Shown here piece after piece: positions 1 to 7,013 of a stretch of 8,191 nucleotides of DNA. Source of the DNA: an uncultured Pseudobdellovibrionaceae bacterium (GTDB lineage: Bacteria; Bdellovibrionota; Bdellovibrionia; Bdellovibrionales; Bdellovibrionaceae). The DNA lies in assembly GCA_937900305.1 (NCBI GenBank), contig CALCCV010000337.1:1-8191 (forward strand), read 5' to 3'. The number at the start of each line of letters is the position of its first letter. The first letter of the stretch is position 1. The notes under the pieces were generated by a model. The model had not been told where the DNA came from. It worked only from the letters and a program-made list of their open reading frames with translations, and did not search any database. The position numbers were made by a program, and so were the translations under genes.

Positions 1-46
1 AGATCTGTAGCCGTGACTGGAGTTCAGACGTGTGCTCTTCCGATCT
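1..46 (+). other. Illumina TruSeq adapter left on the contig end (artefact)
   Basis: Positions 13-46 are identical to the 34-base TruSeq read-2/index adapter (starts GTGACTGGAGTTC, ends CTCTTCCGATCT). Positions 1-4 (AGAT) fit the end of the P7 primer, and 5-12 (CTGTAGCC) occupy the place of an 8-base index. The in-frame translation begins MTGVQTCALPIC, a peptide that comes from this adapter and not from any organism. Native sequence begins at about 47. Anything annotated as a start codon at 13 is spurious. Confidence 0.97.
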
Positions 47-921
47 GTGCTGCCTGGTACTCGACACACGCGAAAGGCTTGCACAACGCCGAAATTCTTC
101 AGGGCAAACCGCTCTCTTACAACAACATCCTCGATCTTCAGGCTACGCTGGAACTCTGCCAAAAGTTGAGACACTCGGCGGCCGTGATCGTTAAACACAA
201 CAACCCATGTGGGGTTGCAGAAGCGAACTCCTTGGCAGAAGCTTTAAACAAGGCGATTCAGTCAGATCCAGTTAGTTGTTTTGGCGGAATCGTCGCCTTA
301 AATAAAGAAGTCGACGAAGCCACGGCAAAAATTCTCAGCGATATTTTTTTCGAATGCATTCTCGCGCCCGCATTTTCAAATGCGAGTTTAGAGATACTGG
401 GAAGAAAAAAGAATCTTCGGTTGCTCAAGCTCCAAGACCTTCATCTGCAAACTGAATTTGAGATGAAGACCGTCGCTGGGGGATTCATTGTTCAAAAACC
501 AGATCAGAGTTATGGTCAAACCGATGCGTGGCGCTCGCTGGGCGTGCCCTTGAGTTCTGATCATCAAATTTTAGAAGATTTACTTTTCGGCGAAAAAGTG
601 TGCGGCGCTTTGAAGTCCAATGCCATCGCGATTGTTAAAAATGGGCAGACGCTTGGCTTGGGCATGGGACAAGTCAATCGCGTGGACTCCGTCGAACTCG
701 CGATTCAGCGCTGGCAAAAACACCAGGGCCAAGTCAGTTCACCGGTTCTCATCAGTGATGCCTTTTTTCCCTTCAAAGATTCGATCGAAAGAATTGCGGC
801 CGTGGGGATTCGCTGGGTTTTGCAACCGGGCGGCTCAGTTCGCGATGAAGAAGTCATCCAAGCGGCCAACGATCACGGAATCAATCTGGTGCTAACAGGA
901 ATTCGTCACTTTCGACACTAA
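47..921 (+). CDS. purH: PurH, C-terminal part (AICAR transformylase domain), 5' truncated
   Basis: Bifunctional PurH performs the last two steps of IMP synthesis in the cytoplasm: formylation of AICAR with 10-formyl-THF, then cyclisation to IMP. About 290 residues are present of a protein usually near 520; the N-terminal IMP cyclohydrolase domain is missing because the contig ends in adapter. The visible sequence starts AAWYS, just after where the family's RYGENPHQ motif should be. It continues with LQGKPLSYNN, the catalytic Lys-His pair in KHNNPCGVA (codons at 193-198), DPVSCFGGIVALN, SNAIAIVKNGQTLGLGMGQ, SDAFFPFKDSIERI, QPGGSVRDEEV and the typical C-terminal TGIRHFRH before TAA. These are diagnostic of the AICARFT domain. 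The Asn in KHNNPCG replaces the more common Ala or Val and is not alarming. No clear terminator follows. The identification is secure; the true start lies outside the window. Confidence 0.96.
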
Positions 922-1043
922 AGGCACCGGTCTTTCGTCGGCATTGTGAATTTGAGCAGATCCCGTGTCGATCGATGGTTTGCGGATATTTGGAAATTTT
1001 CTGATTGGGGCTCTACCATGGGCTCGCTAAGTTCTTTCCCTCC

Positions 1044-1072
1044 TTGCTGCTTTCGATTTCCATTTTTACAAT
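1044..1072 (+). promoter_or_regulatory. Candidate sigma-70 promoter of the four-gene operon
   Basis: TTGCTG at 1044-1049 (three of six matches to TTGACA, including the TTG) is separated by exactly 17 bases from TACAAT at 1067-1072 (five of six matches to TATAAT). It lies in the only sizeable gap before the tightly packed genes 1125-5049, and predicts transcription from about 1079 with a leader of about 46 bases. This is a match by eye only; no operator or riboswitch fold is apparent in the leader. Confidence 0.45.
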
Positions 1073-1124
1073 AGAATTCGAAGTGTTCTCGACATCGGTG
1101 TGATGAAGCATCCTGGAGTATTTG

Positions 1125-2897
1125 ATGGAAGCGCGGAAGAATCTTGCGCCTGGCGAAAAGGTCTGGCTCGTAAAAAGCGCCACGCGTATTCTCGGGCCGT
1201 ACAGTTTGACAGAAATTTCAGAGTTCATCATGCGTCGCCACGTTTCTATTTTGGATGAAATGAAGGGGCCGACTCAACGGTGGACTTACGTTCGCGAAAA
1301 TCCTTTTCTCAAAGAAATTATTGAAGCTATTCGGCGTGAACAAGATTCCGCGAAAGAAGATACGGTCACAACCGCCACCCAAACCTCAGTAACGATGACG
1401 AAAACTGATTTGGTTCTTGGCGATGATTTCACTCGCACTCCTGTCCACATCAGTGATTCATCCAGTCGTTCGTTAGATGTCAGTGTCCCGCAAATGCGAG
1501 ACGCCGTTCGTGTAGGCGAGACCAACGTATCACAAGTGCAGCCAAAAGCTCCGTCGACCAAATCCTATGGGGCCAGCTCGGCGCGCAAAAGACCCAGCGC
1601 TCTCAAAACCATTTTGCAATCGATGGTTCTGGGTGCCGTTGGCCTATTGGTGGTGGCGCTCGCGCTTCGGTACCTTGGTAACTATAAACAAGAAGTGGCT
1701 CGCGATAAAATTTATCAAGACTCTATGTTGAAGGCGATTAAGTACCGCAATATCGGTCTTTATGACTTTGCTCTCCGTGATTACAATCGCGCGAGTCAAA
1801 TTCACGCTCCCGATCAAGAGGCTCAATTTCAAATGGCGGCGCTGTTAATTTCTTCGCCGTCGACCAGCTTGCAGGGGCGTGCGATTTATGAAGGTGCGCT
1901 GCAGACGATGCGCGGTTCCCGCGATGCTTTGGTCGAAGCCCACACGGGCATCGGGCTTTCTTACTGGGGAATCGACGATGGCAAAGTTGAAGGTCATTGG
2001 TTAGAGGGTTTGAATCAGGATGTGAAAAATACCAATCTTCTCACCGATCTCGCAGCCTTTTATTTGCGTAAAAAAAGATTTTCAGATTTTGATGGCACGC
2101 TCGCTAAAATTAAAACCCCTCAACCGTTGCCAACCTTTCTCAAAGGTTTGGGATTGATCGAACGAAAGGATTTCAGCGAAGAAAGTCAAAGATCGTTCGA
2201 AGCCGCGAAGGACCGAACTCTGGCAGAGACTCCGCAGCTGGTCTCCGAGCTAGAGCTTCTCAATGTTTATCTCAAATTCCGCAGCAAAAAGCTCAGCGAT
2301 GAGGACATCCTGGGATTTGTCGATCAATTTCCCGGGCTCAGTCGAAACTTTGTTCGAGATCCATTTCTTTTGTGGCAAATTGTCAATCAAGACTACCTTT
2401 CTGAGCTTTGCCAAGAGGTGCACGACAGCTTATCTAAAAATTCTGACAAAGAGGTCTTGGCGACCCTTTTATTGAGCCGCTGCTTGATGGATGCGGGACG
2501 GGACTTTGAACTCAGCGACAAATTAAAAATCGTTACCACCAAAGAGCCTTCGAATCCGATTGTTTTGAGAATGAATATCTATTCGCTTTTCTTGATGGAT
2601 CGCTTTGATGAGGCACGCACAATGGCGCAGGATAAACCCGAAATCCAAAATGACAATATCCTGCTCGTGCGTAGTTTGAGTTGCCTCAAGGGCAATGACT
2701 TAAAATGCATTCAAGATCTCAGGACGGCCGCGCTAGAAATGGATGCAAAAAATCCTTACACCCCATTTCTTCTGGCCTCTATCCATCTCAAGACCGGAGC
2801 CAAAGAAGAAGGTTACCGAGTTCTCAAAGAGGGCTTGTTGCGCTTTCCTGGTTTTGAGCCAATGATTGAATTGCGCGACCAACTGGAGTCCCAGTGA
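1125..2897 (+). CDS. GYF-like head / single TM helix / TPR-like tail membrane protein
   Basis: This is a protein of about 590 residues without a name I can give. Start: ATG 1125 follows GGAG (1115-1118) by six bases; the in-frame TTG at 1122 is only three bases from it and less likely. Residues 13-70 (VWLVKSATRILGPYSLTEI ... RWTYVREN) resemble a GYF_2-type small domain, read from the W-x-V ... GP-[YF] ... pattern. Residues 71-158 are a Ser/Thr-rich, probably disordered linker. Residues 163-184 form one hydrophobic helix preceded by RKRPSALK, so positive-inside predicts a cytoplasmic head and a periplasmic tail. Residues 195-590 are alpha-helical with degenerate TPR-like pairs (for example YDFALRDYNRASQ, and the last 50 residues ending in GYRVLKEGLLRFPG). 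It is the first gene of a coupled operon, with its stop overlapping the next GTG. An envelope scaffold role is inference only. Confidence 0.85.
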   Translation: MEARKNLAPGEKVWLVKSATRILGPYSLTEISEFIMRRHVSILDEMKGPTQRWTYVRENPFLKEIIEAIRREQDSAKEDTVTTATQTSVTMTKTDLVLGDDFTRTPVHISDSSSRSLDVSVPQMRDAVRVGETNVSQVQPKAPSTKSYGASSARKRPSALKTILQSMVLGAVGLLVVALALRYLGNYKQEVARDKIYQDSMLKAIKYRNIGLYDFALRDYNRASQIHAPDQEAQFQMAALLISSPSTSLQGRAIYEGALQTMRGSRDALVEAHTGIGLSYWGIDDGKVEGHWLEGLNQDVKNTNLLTDLAAFYLRKKRFSDFDGTLAKIKTPQPLPTFLKGLGLIERKDFSEESQRSFEAAKDRTLAETPQLVSELELLNVYLKFRSKKLSDEDILGFVDQFPGLSRNFVRDPFLLWQIVNQDYLSELCQEVHDSLSKNSDKEVLATLLLSRCLMDAGRDFELSDKLKIVTTKEPSNPIVLRMNIYSLFLMDRFDEARTMAQDKPEIQNDNILLVRSLSCLKGNDLKCIQDLRTAALEMDAKNPYTPFLLASIHLKTGAKEEGYRVLKEGLLRFPGFEPMIELRDQLESQ

Positions 2898-3526
2898 AAG
2901 CTTTCGCCGCGATTATTTTCGCCACGGCCTTCGCCATCGGTTGCAGTGATGGACCAGATCGTGAGGGCTACTCCGAGATTTCTGTCGAAACGTCAGTCGA
3001 ACGAAAAATTCCTCGCCAACTTTGGGATCGGATTGAAGACAAATCCGCCGCGAGTCCCGCCACGGTCGACAGCCATATTCGATTTGTCGGTGTCGATGTT
3101 TTTTTGCAAGAAATCAATGAGGGTGTTTTGCAAAAGCCTCGACTTAAAATTCGCATGCCAGCCGGTGGTGGAGAGCTCAATCTCTCTGATTACTTCGGTG
3201 ACACCAACGGCAGTTTTCGAATTGATTTTGAGATGCCTGATGTCGAAGAGGCTCAGTCTATCTTTTATGTCAGCCAAGTCAAAAAATCCGCCGACCTCGA
3301 CGACTCTCTGGGAGCCGGCTGCGGTTTGATCGGCGATTTATCAAGCGGATTTGCAAAGTGGCGTAAAGAGGGAGGACTTAAGCTCAATTCGACACGCGGG
3401 CGCCACGCACGAGTTGCTGGCGGCGATTTCGTGATCTTTGCAAAACAAGAGGATAAAACTTTGATCTCGCGAGTTTCCCTGTTAGATCGATCTTTCCCTG
3501 AGCTATTTTGCAAAGGATACCTATGA
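2894..3526 (+). CDS. Putative lipoprotein, unknown function
   Basis: This encodes 210 residues and I do not recognise the family. The GTG start overlaps the upstream TGA (GTGA, 4 bases), with GGAG at 2885-2888 at good spacing inside the upstream gene, so translation is probably coupled. The N-terminus MKAFAAIIFATAFAIGC is a short charged and hydrophobic signal ending in a lipobox-like A-I-G-C, predicting lipidation at Cys17 and SPase II cleavage. The -3 position is Ala rather than the favoured Leu, so a weak lipobox is possible. The mature part looks beta-rich with a long charged N-terminal region. It has two further cysteines, C143 and C206, which could form a disulfide in the periplasm. The overlap with the TPR membrane protein suggests the two act together at the envelope; this is inference from context. 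Confidence 0.8.
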   Translation: MKAFAAIIFATAFAIGCSDGPDREGYSEISVETSVERKIPRQLWDRIEDKSAASPATVDSHIRFVGVDVFLQEINEGVLQKPRLKIRMPAGGGELNLSDYFGDTNGSFRIDFEMPDVEEAQSIFYVSQVKKSADLDDSLGAGCGLIGDLSSGFAKWRKEGGLKLNSTRGRHARVAGGDFVIFAKQEDKTLISRVSLLDRSFPELFCKGYL

Positions 3527-3885
3527 GCACCGTGATCAAATCCCAATTTGTTTCTGGCCTCACCGACAAAGAGCCCGTCGACAGTTTGTTTTTAGTCAAA
3601 GATAAATTCGCAGCGGTCGGTAAAACAGGAAAATCCTATTTAGGCTTTCGACTTTCCGATTCTTCGGGCAGCGTCGACTCTCGCATCTGGGAGCGAGCTG
3701 ATGAAATGAATCCTCTTTTCGAGAGCGGCCAGATTGTCAAAGTCAAAGGTGTCGTTCAACTTATCAAAATCGAAAACAAGTCATCGTCCACAAAATCGAA
3801 GCATATGAACAAAGCGATTTGGACCTCTCCCTGTTCGTCGGAAAAACGGCACGTGCAGCGGAAGAGCTTTTCGACGAGCTTATAG
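3523..3885 (+). pseudogene. YhaM-type 3'-5' exoribonuclease, N-terminal OB-fold fragment (frameshifted)
   Basis: ATG 3523 overlaps the preceding TGA by four bases (ATGA), with AAAGGA at 3511-3516 as ribosome binding site; an in-frame TTG at 3508 lies before that site and is not the start. Residues 1-82 read as the OB-fold nucleic-acid-binding domain of the YhaM/CBF1-like family: flexible N-terminus, SLFLVKDKFAAVGKTGKSY, LGFRLSDSSGSVDSRIWERA, then GQIVKVKGVVQLIK. After about position 3768 this frame becomes Ser/Lys-rich and loses family character until a stop at 3885. The other frame gives VIVHKIEAYEQSDLDLSLF, the expected continuation into the HD domain. One extra base in the A-run 3766-3769 (or 3773-3776) would join the two into a protein of about 341 residues, close to the roughly 314 of B. 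subtilis YhaM. Residues after about 82 here are out of frame. Confidence 0.85.
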
Positions 3886-4547
3886 TTATCGTTCAGACTA
3901 TTTCAAATTTACCTCTCCGCACTCTGATTCAAGCGTCCATGGAAGACCCTGAAATTAAGCCGGATCTTCTGCGCTCACCAGCGGCCAAAAGTATCCACCA
4001 TGCCACCCAAGGTGGTTTACTCGAACACATTCTGTCGATCTGCAAAATCATGGAGTTCCTGGCTGGCCACTACACATTTCTCAGTCGTGACCTTCTCATT
4101 TTTGGTGCGATTTTTCACGACATCGGCAAGGTTTGGGAACTGAAGTTGGATCAAGGCATTCAATACACCGATCGTGGTAAACTGATCGGCCACATGGAAC
4201 TCGCCTGCGAGCTCATCGATCGCAAAAGCCAAAAGATTTTGGGATTTACAGATGAACTCCGCGATCTCTGCAAGCACATCGTTCTCAGTCATCATGGCAA
4301 ACTCGAATATGGTTCACCCAAACGTCCCAAATTTCTAGAAGCTTTGGTTGTGGCGATGGTCGATGATCTCGACAGCAAAGTGAATACAGTTAAGAAATTC
4401 ATCGACAGCGAACGCGATTCTGGTCAACGCTGGTCTTCATTCAATGATCTTTTCGAGCGTTATTTTATTCTCGACAACCTTAAATTTAAGGTGGATGGCC
4501 TCAGGGATGGTGACAACGGCGGCGGAGGCAACGAATCCCATGATTGA
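3819..4547 (+). pseudogene. YhaM-type 3'-5' exoribonuclease, C-terminal HD-domain fragment (frameshifted)
   Basis: This is the second half of the same gene, read one base back from the OB fragment. The open frame can start at TTG 3819, but homologous sequence in this frame begins near 3768, and no ribosome binding site supports an independent start. Counting from TTG 3819, the metal-binding HD signature is complete: H70 in GGLLEHILS, H100-D101 in FHDIGKVWEL, H125 in LIGHMELA, H158-H159 in LSHHGKLEYGSPKRP, and D182-D183 in MVDDLDSKV. The family trims RNA or single-stranded DNA from the 3' end using divalent metal. Conservation of every ligand argues that the gene was functional until very recently or that the frameshift is a base-calling error. 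The C-terminal tail is a Gly-rich extension. The 3' end overlaps cysE by eight bases, so it belongs to the same operon. Confidence 0.88.
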
Positions 4548-5049
4548 TTTTCTGAAAGCCTATCGAAGTTACGATCCAGCGGCGAAATCTCTTTTTGAAA
4601 TCGCACTTCTGTACCCGGGTCCTAAGGCCGTTTTTCTTTACAGAGTCGCTCACGCTTGCTATTTGGCTAGACTATTTTTTTTAGCCCGTGCGATTTCCGA
4701 GATCGCTCGTTGGCTCACGGGCATTGAGATTCATCCGGGAGCAAAGATTGGCCATCGGCTTGTCATTGACCACGGAATGGGTCTCGTCATCGGTGAAACT
4801 GCCGAAATCGGAGATGACTGTATTTTTTTTCACGGCGTGACACTCGGTGGTCTCAAGTTTGACCCGATCAAACGTCATCCCACCGTGGGGAATAAAGTTC
4901 TCATAGGCGCCGGCGCAAAAGTTCTTGGTCCCATTCTATTGGGTGAAGGGTGCCGTGTCGGCGCCAATTCCGTCGTCACTGAAAATGTCGCACCCTTCGT
5001 CACCGTTACGGGCATGCCCGCCAAGCCTCATATAAAATCAAAAAACTAA
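4540..5049 (+). CDS. cysE: Serine O-acetyltransferase (CysE), short form
   Basis: CysE transfers acetyl from acetyl-CoA to L-serine, giving O-acetylserine, the precursor for cysteine, in the cytoplasm. The protein has 169 residues from ATG 4540, which follows GGAGG (4524-4528) and overlaps the upstream stop. The frame is open further upstream, but that part lies in the HD gene and reads unlike CysE. Visible are the short N-terminal helical region (YDPAAKSLFEIALLYPGPKAV), then left-handed beta-helix hexapeptide turns (GIEIHPGAKIGHRLVIDHG, VIGETAEIGDD, VLIGAGAKVLGPI, VGANSVVTENV) and the closing TGMPAKP. The catalytic Asp-His is D77-H78 and the second His is H112 in KRHPTVG. It lacks the long N-terminal domain of the 273-residue E. 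coli enzyme, like the shorter CysE forms. The usual TLGGTGK loop reads TLGGLKFDPIK. Placement after an RNase and envelope genes gives no pathway link. Confidence 0.95.
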   Translation: MIDFLKAYRSYDPAAKSLFEIALLYPGPKAVFLYRVAHACYLARLFFLARAISEIARWLTGIEIHPGAKIGHRLVIDHGMGLVIGETAEIGDDCIFFHGVTLGGLKFDPIKRHPTVGNKVLIGAGAKVLGPILLGEGCRVGANSVVTENVAPFVTVTGMPAKPHIKSKN

Positions 5050-5083
5050 AGATTTCGACGACGACGAATTTTTTTAAAAATCT
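5050..5083 (+). terminator. Weak candidate terminator after cysE
   Basis: Just after the cysE stop, TTCG (5054-5057) can pair with CGAA (5065-5068) around a seven-base loop, followed directly by seven T (5069-5075). An outer pairing of AGATTT (5050-5055) with AAATCT (5078-5083) is an alternative. The stem is short and AT-rich, so it may be inefficient. Placement at the end of the operon is the main support. Confidence 0.3.
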
Positions 5084-5201
5084 GTCGGTCGTGGCATCGA
5101 TAGATTGCTAGACATTTCTGCAGACATCCTTTAGACCGAGGTTCGCCAAAACTTCCGAAATTAGTTTCGTTAACTAGGTTCATATACCAAAGGAGTTCTC
5201 A

Positions 5202-6833
5202 GTGATCCGTAGCTCTTATTCGGCAACCATCTCTGTCCTCGCGATCCTTTTCGCACTCTCTGCTCAAGGTCAATACCTCACGCTCGATCAAAAACTCAGC
5301 GACTTCCATCAGCTGAATCAAAGCGTTGAGTCTGCTTACGGACCCTACCAGTATAAAAATGAAGTCATGGGCTTCAACTTGCCGCAACTCAAGGAGACTT
5401 ACGAACAACGCATTCGTCAGACGACGGCGAACCGGGATTTTTATTATCTCTTAAAGCAGTACATCGCTGAATTCCACGATGGTCACTTTCGCGCGGCACT
5501 CCCGACCACGCACGAAAAATCAATTCCGATCACAACAGAGTGGGTGAATGGCCGCATTCTCGTCGATACCATCGATCGCACCATTGTGCCCGTTGAAAAG
5601 TTTCCGTTTGAGCGTGGTTCAGAAATCATCAGCGTCAATGGTCGCCCTGTGGCCGAAGTGGTCCATGAATTAAAAAGCTATTTCGGTTCGGGCTTCAGTC
5701 TCAGCGAAACCCGAAGGGGCGCTCGCTTGATTTTTCGCAGGCCTGGTCGGTCGTTGCCGGTTCCCCTCGAGGCCACCATCACCGTCGAAGTTCTGGGACT
5801 CAACCAAACTAAAACCACCACCGTCGAGCTCAATTGGATCGAAAAAGGTCAACCCCTCGACGAAATTTTACTTCCGGCATTTGCCCACTCACATCTTCGA
5901 TCTGCCACAAACAAAAATATCAAAATGCTGTCGACCAGTGGAGATTGGAAAGAGTTGCTCGGCGCAAAAGGCATGGAAAGTTCTTATCAGTGCTCAGGCA
6001 CCACACGCGTTGCGATCCCTCAAGGCGCGACAATGATCTTCAGCGAACCCTTCGTTGCCTACTACCATCCCACAACTAAGGGAAATATCGGTTATTTACG
6101 CATTCCCCACTACAACTGGGAAGATCCAAATGATCCAGAGTTCGCCAGCAAAGTTTTTGACCAGTATCAGTATGCCGTCAGTGTTCTTGAAAAAAACACC
6201 GTAGGCCTGATTATCGATCAAGATCACAACTGTGGCGGCAGCGTCGATTTTCTCGAGGCTCAGGTTGGTCTGTTTGTGACGACGTCCTACATGCCAATGC
6301 AATTCAAATTTCGCGGCACAAAGGGGAACTTTCTGGAGTTTTCCGGGTACCGTGACACGTTCCTCATCCCCAACACCATTGCCTACAATCAACTGAGCAG
6401 CGTCATCGAGTTGATCAAACAAGCTTGGCTGTCTGGCACCGGGATGACCCCATTCACGGGCATTGACGGTGAAGAGTCTTTTCAGCCCAACGTGGTTCAT
6501 TACACAAAACCCATTGTGATGACGATCGACGAAATGTCGGGCTCTGGTGGAGATGCCTTCCCAGCGCTCTTGCAAGGATACGGTCGCGCGAAGCTCGTTG
6601 GCACCCGAACGTCAGGTCTCGGTGGTCACGTCACTGAAATTCCGCCCCTCAATTACACCGGACTGACCGTTGATATGACAAAATCACAGTTCTATCGGCC
6701 CGATGGTGTAGCGGTTGAAAACAACGGAGCTCAGCCGGATGTATCTTACGTCATTACCAAAGATGATTTTCTAAATGGATACCGAGGTTACCAAAAATTT
6801 TATCTCAATGTTTTGTTGAATCAGTTGCCCTAG
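5202..6833 (+). CDS. Exported S41-family (C-terminal processing/tricorn-like) peptidase-like protein
   Basis: This encodes 543 residues. GTG 5202 follows AAGGAG (5190-5195) by six bases. Residues 1-23 look like a Sec signal peptide (MIRSSYSATI then a hydrophobic core, cleavage near AQG-Q), so it acts in the periplasm or outside. Residues 27-100 form a helical N-terminal domain ending in the S41 motif DGH (D93-H95). Residues 120-165 are PDZ-like (FERGSEIISVNGRPVAEVV). The S41 core runs from about 295: IGYLRIPHY, GLIIDQDHNCGGS in place of the usual D-x-RGNGGG, and IDEMSGSGGDAF, where S448 aligns with the nucleophile. It ends in LVGTRTSGLGG and ENNGAQPDV. The Lys of the Ser-Lys dyad (FGKG in Tsp) is Leu here, so a Ser/His(95)/Glu arrangement as in tricorn-like S41 members, or loss of activity, must be considered. 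It stands alone between intergenic gaps. Substrate unknown. No confident promoter was seen in 5084-5189. Confidence 0.85.
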   Translation: MIRSSYSATISVLAILFALSAQGQYLTLDQKLSDFHQLNQSVESAYGPYQYKNEVMGFNLPQLKETYEQRIRQTTANRDFYYLLKQYIAEFHDGHFRAALPTTHEKSIPITTEWVNGRILVDTIDRTIVPVEKFPFERGSEIISVNGRPVAEVVHELKSYFGSGFSLSETRRGARLIFRRPGRSLPVPLEATITVEVLGLNQTKTTTVELNWIEKGQPLDEILLPAFAHSHLRSATNKNIKMLSTSGDWKELLGAKGMESSYQCSGTTRVAIPQGATMIFSEPFVAYYHPTTKGNIGYLRIPHYNWEDPNDPEFASKVFDQYQYAVSVLEKNTVGLIIDQDHNCGGSVDFLEAQVGLFVTTSYMPMQFKFRGTKGNFLEFSGYRDTFLIPNTIAYNQLSSVIELIKQAWLSGTGMTPFTGIDGEESFQPNVVHYTKPIVMTIDEMSGSGGDAFPALLQGYGRAKLVGTRTSGLGGHVTEIPPLNYTGLTVDMTKSQFYRPDGVAVENNGAQPDVSYVITKDDFLNGYRGYQKFYLNVLLNQLP

Positions 6834-6855
6834 GCGGCAACCTCAATAAACAGTT

Positions 6856-6901
6856 CATCTGAAGGCAGCCATCTGAAGACTTCTCACGGATCTTCAGATG
6901 G
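6856..6901 (+). terminator. Strong stem-loop with two competing left arms
   Basis: CCATCTGAAGA (6869-6879) is the perfect reverse complement of TCTTCAGATGG (6891-6901) with an 11-base loop. An upstream copy of CATCTGAAG (6856-6864) could pair with the same right arm. It begins about 20-35 bases after the stop of the S41 gene and before pyrF, the right place for a transcription stop. No T-run follows, so it may instead protect the mRNA 3' end or need Rho. Confidence 0.45.
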
Positions 6902-6947
6902 ACACCGTCCTCTCTCCCAAAAGCCTCAGGGTATTGCGAATCCCAAC

Positions 6948-6953
6948 TAAAAT
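6948..6953 (+). promoter_or_regulatory. Possible -10 element for pyrF
   Basis: TAAAAT matches TATAAT at five of six bases and lies between the stem-loop and pyrF, predicting a leader of about 54 bases to ATG 7014. No convincing -35 hexamer sits 16-18 bases upstream, so this is only a weak suggestion. Confidence 0.2.
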
Positions 6954-7013
6954 CGCATTCGCGCCGCAACACCCGTGGGCAACACGCCGCCCTCATGGCA
7001 AAATCCTCACTCG

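Noticed and set aside
13..48. GTG at 13 as the natural start of the first gene
   Set aside because: It lies inside the sequencing adapter; the gene is purH with its first half missing.
3508..3522. TTG 3508 as start of the OB-fold gene
   Set aside because: The ribosome binding site AAAGGA (3511-3516) lies downstream of it and points to ATG 3523, which has the ATGA overlap.
3760..3790. Programmed -1 ribosomal frameshifting in the exoribonuclease gene
   Set aside because: The zero-frame codons are CTT ATC AAA ATC GAA AAC AAG; no X-XXY-YYZ slippery heptamer is in phase and a tRNA on AAA would re-pair poorly with CAA. A miscalled A-run is simpler.
4444..4539. Upstream extension of cysE
   Set aside because: These 32 codons overlap the HD gene in another frame and do not resemble a CysE N-terminus; ATG 4540 has GGAGG upstream.
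5105..5135. TTGCTA with a downstream AT-rich hexamer as promoter of the S41 gene
   Set aside because: At 16-18 base spacing the -10 positions read TCCTTT, CCTTTA or CTTTAG, too poor to call.
6096..6575. 159-codon open frame on the minus strand
   Set aside because: It lies wholly inside the S41 gene, antisense, with no family likeness or ribosome binding site.
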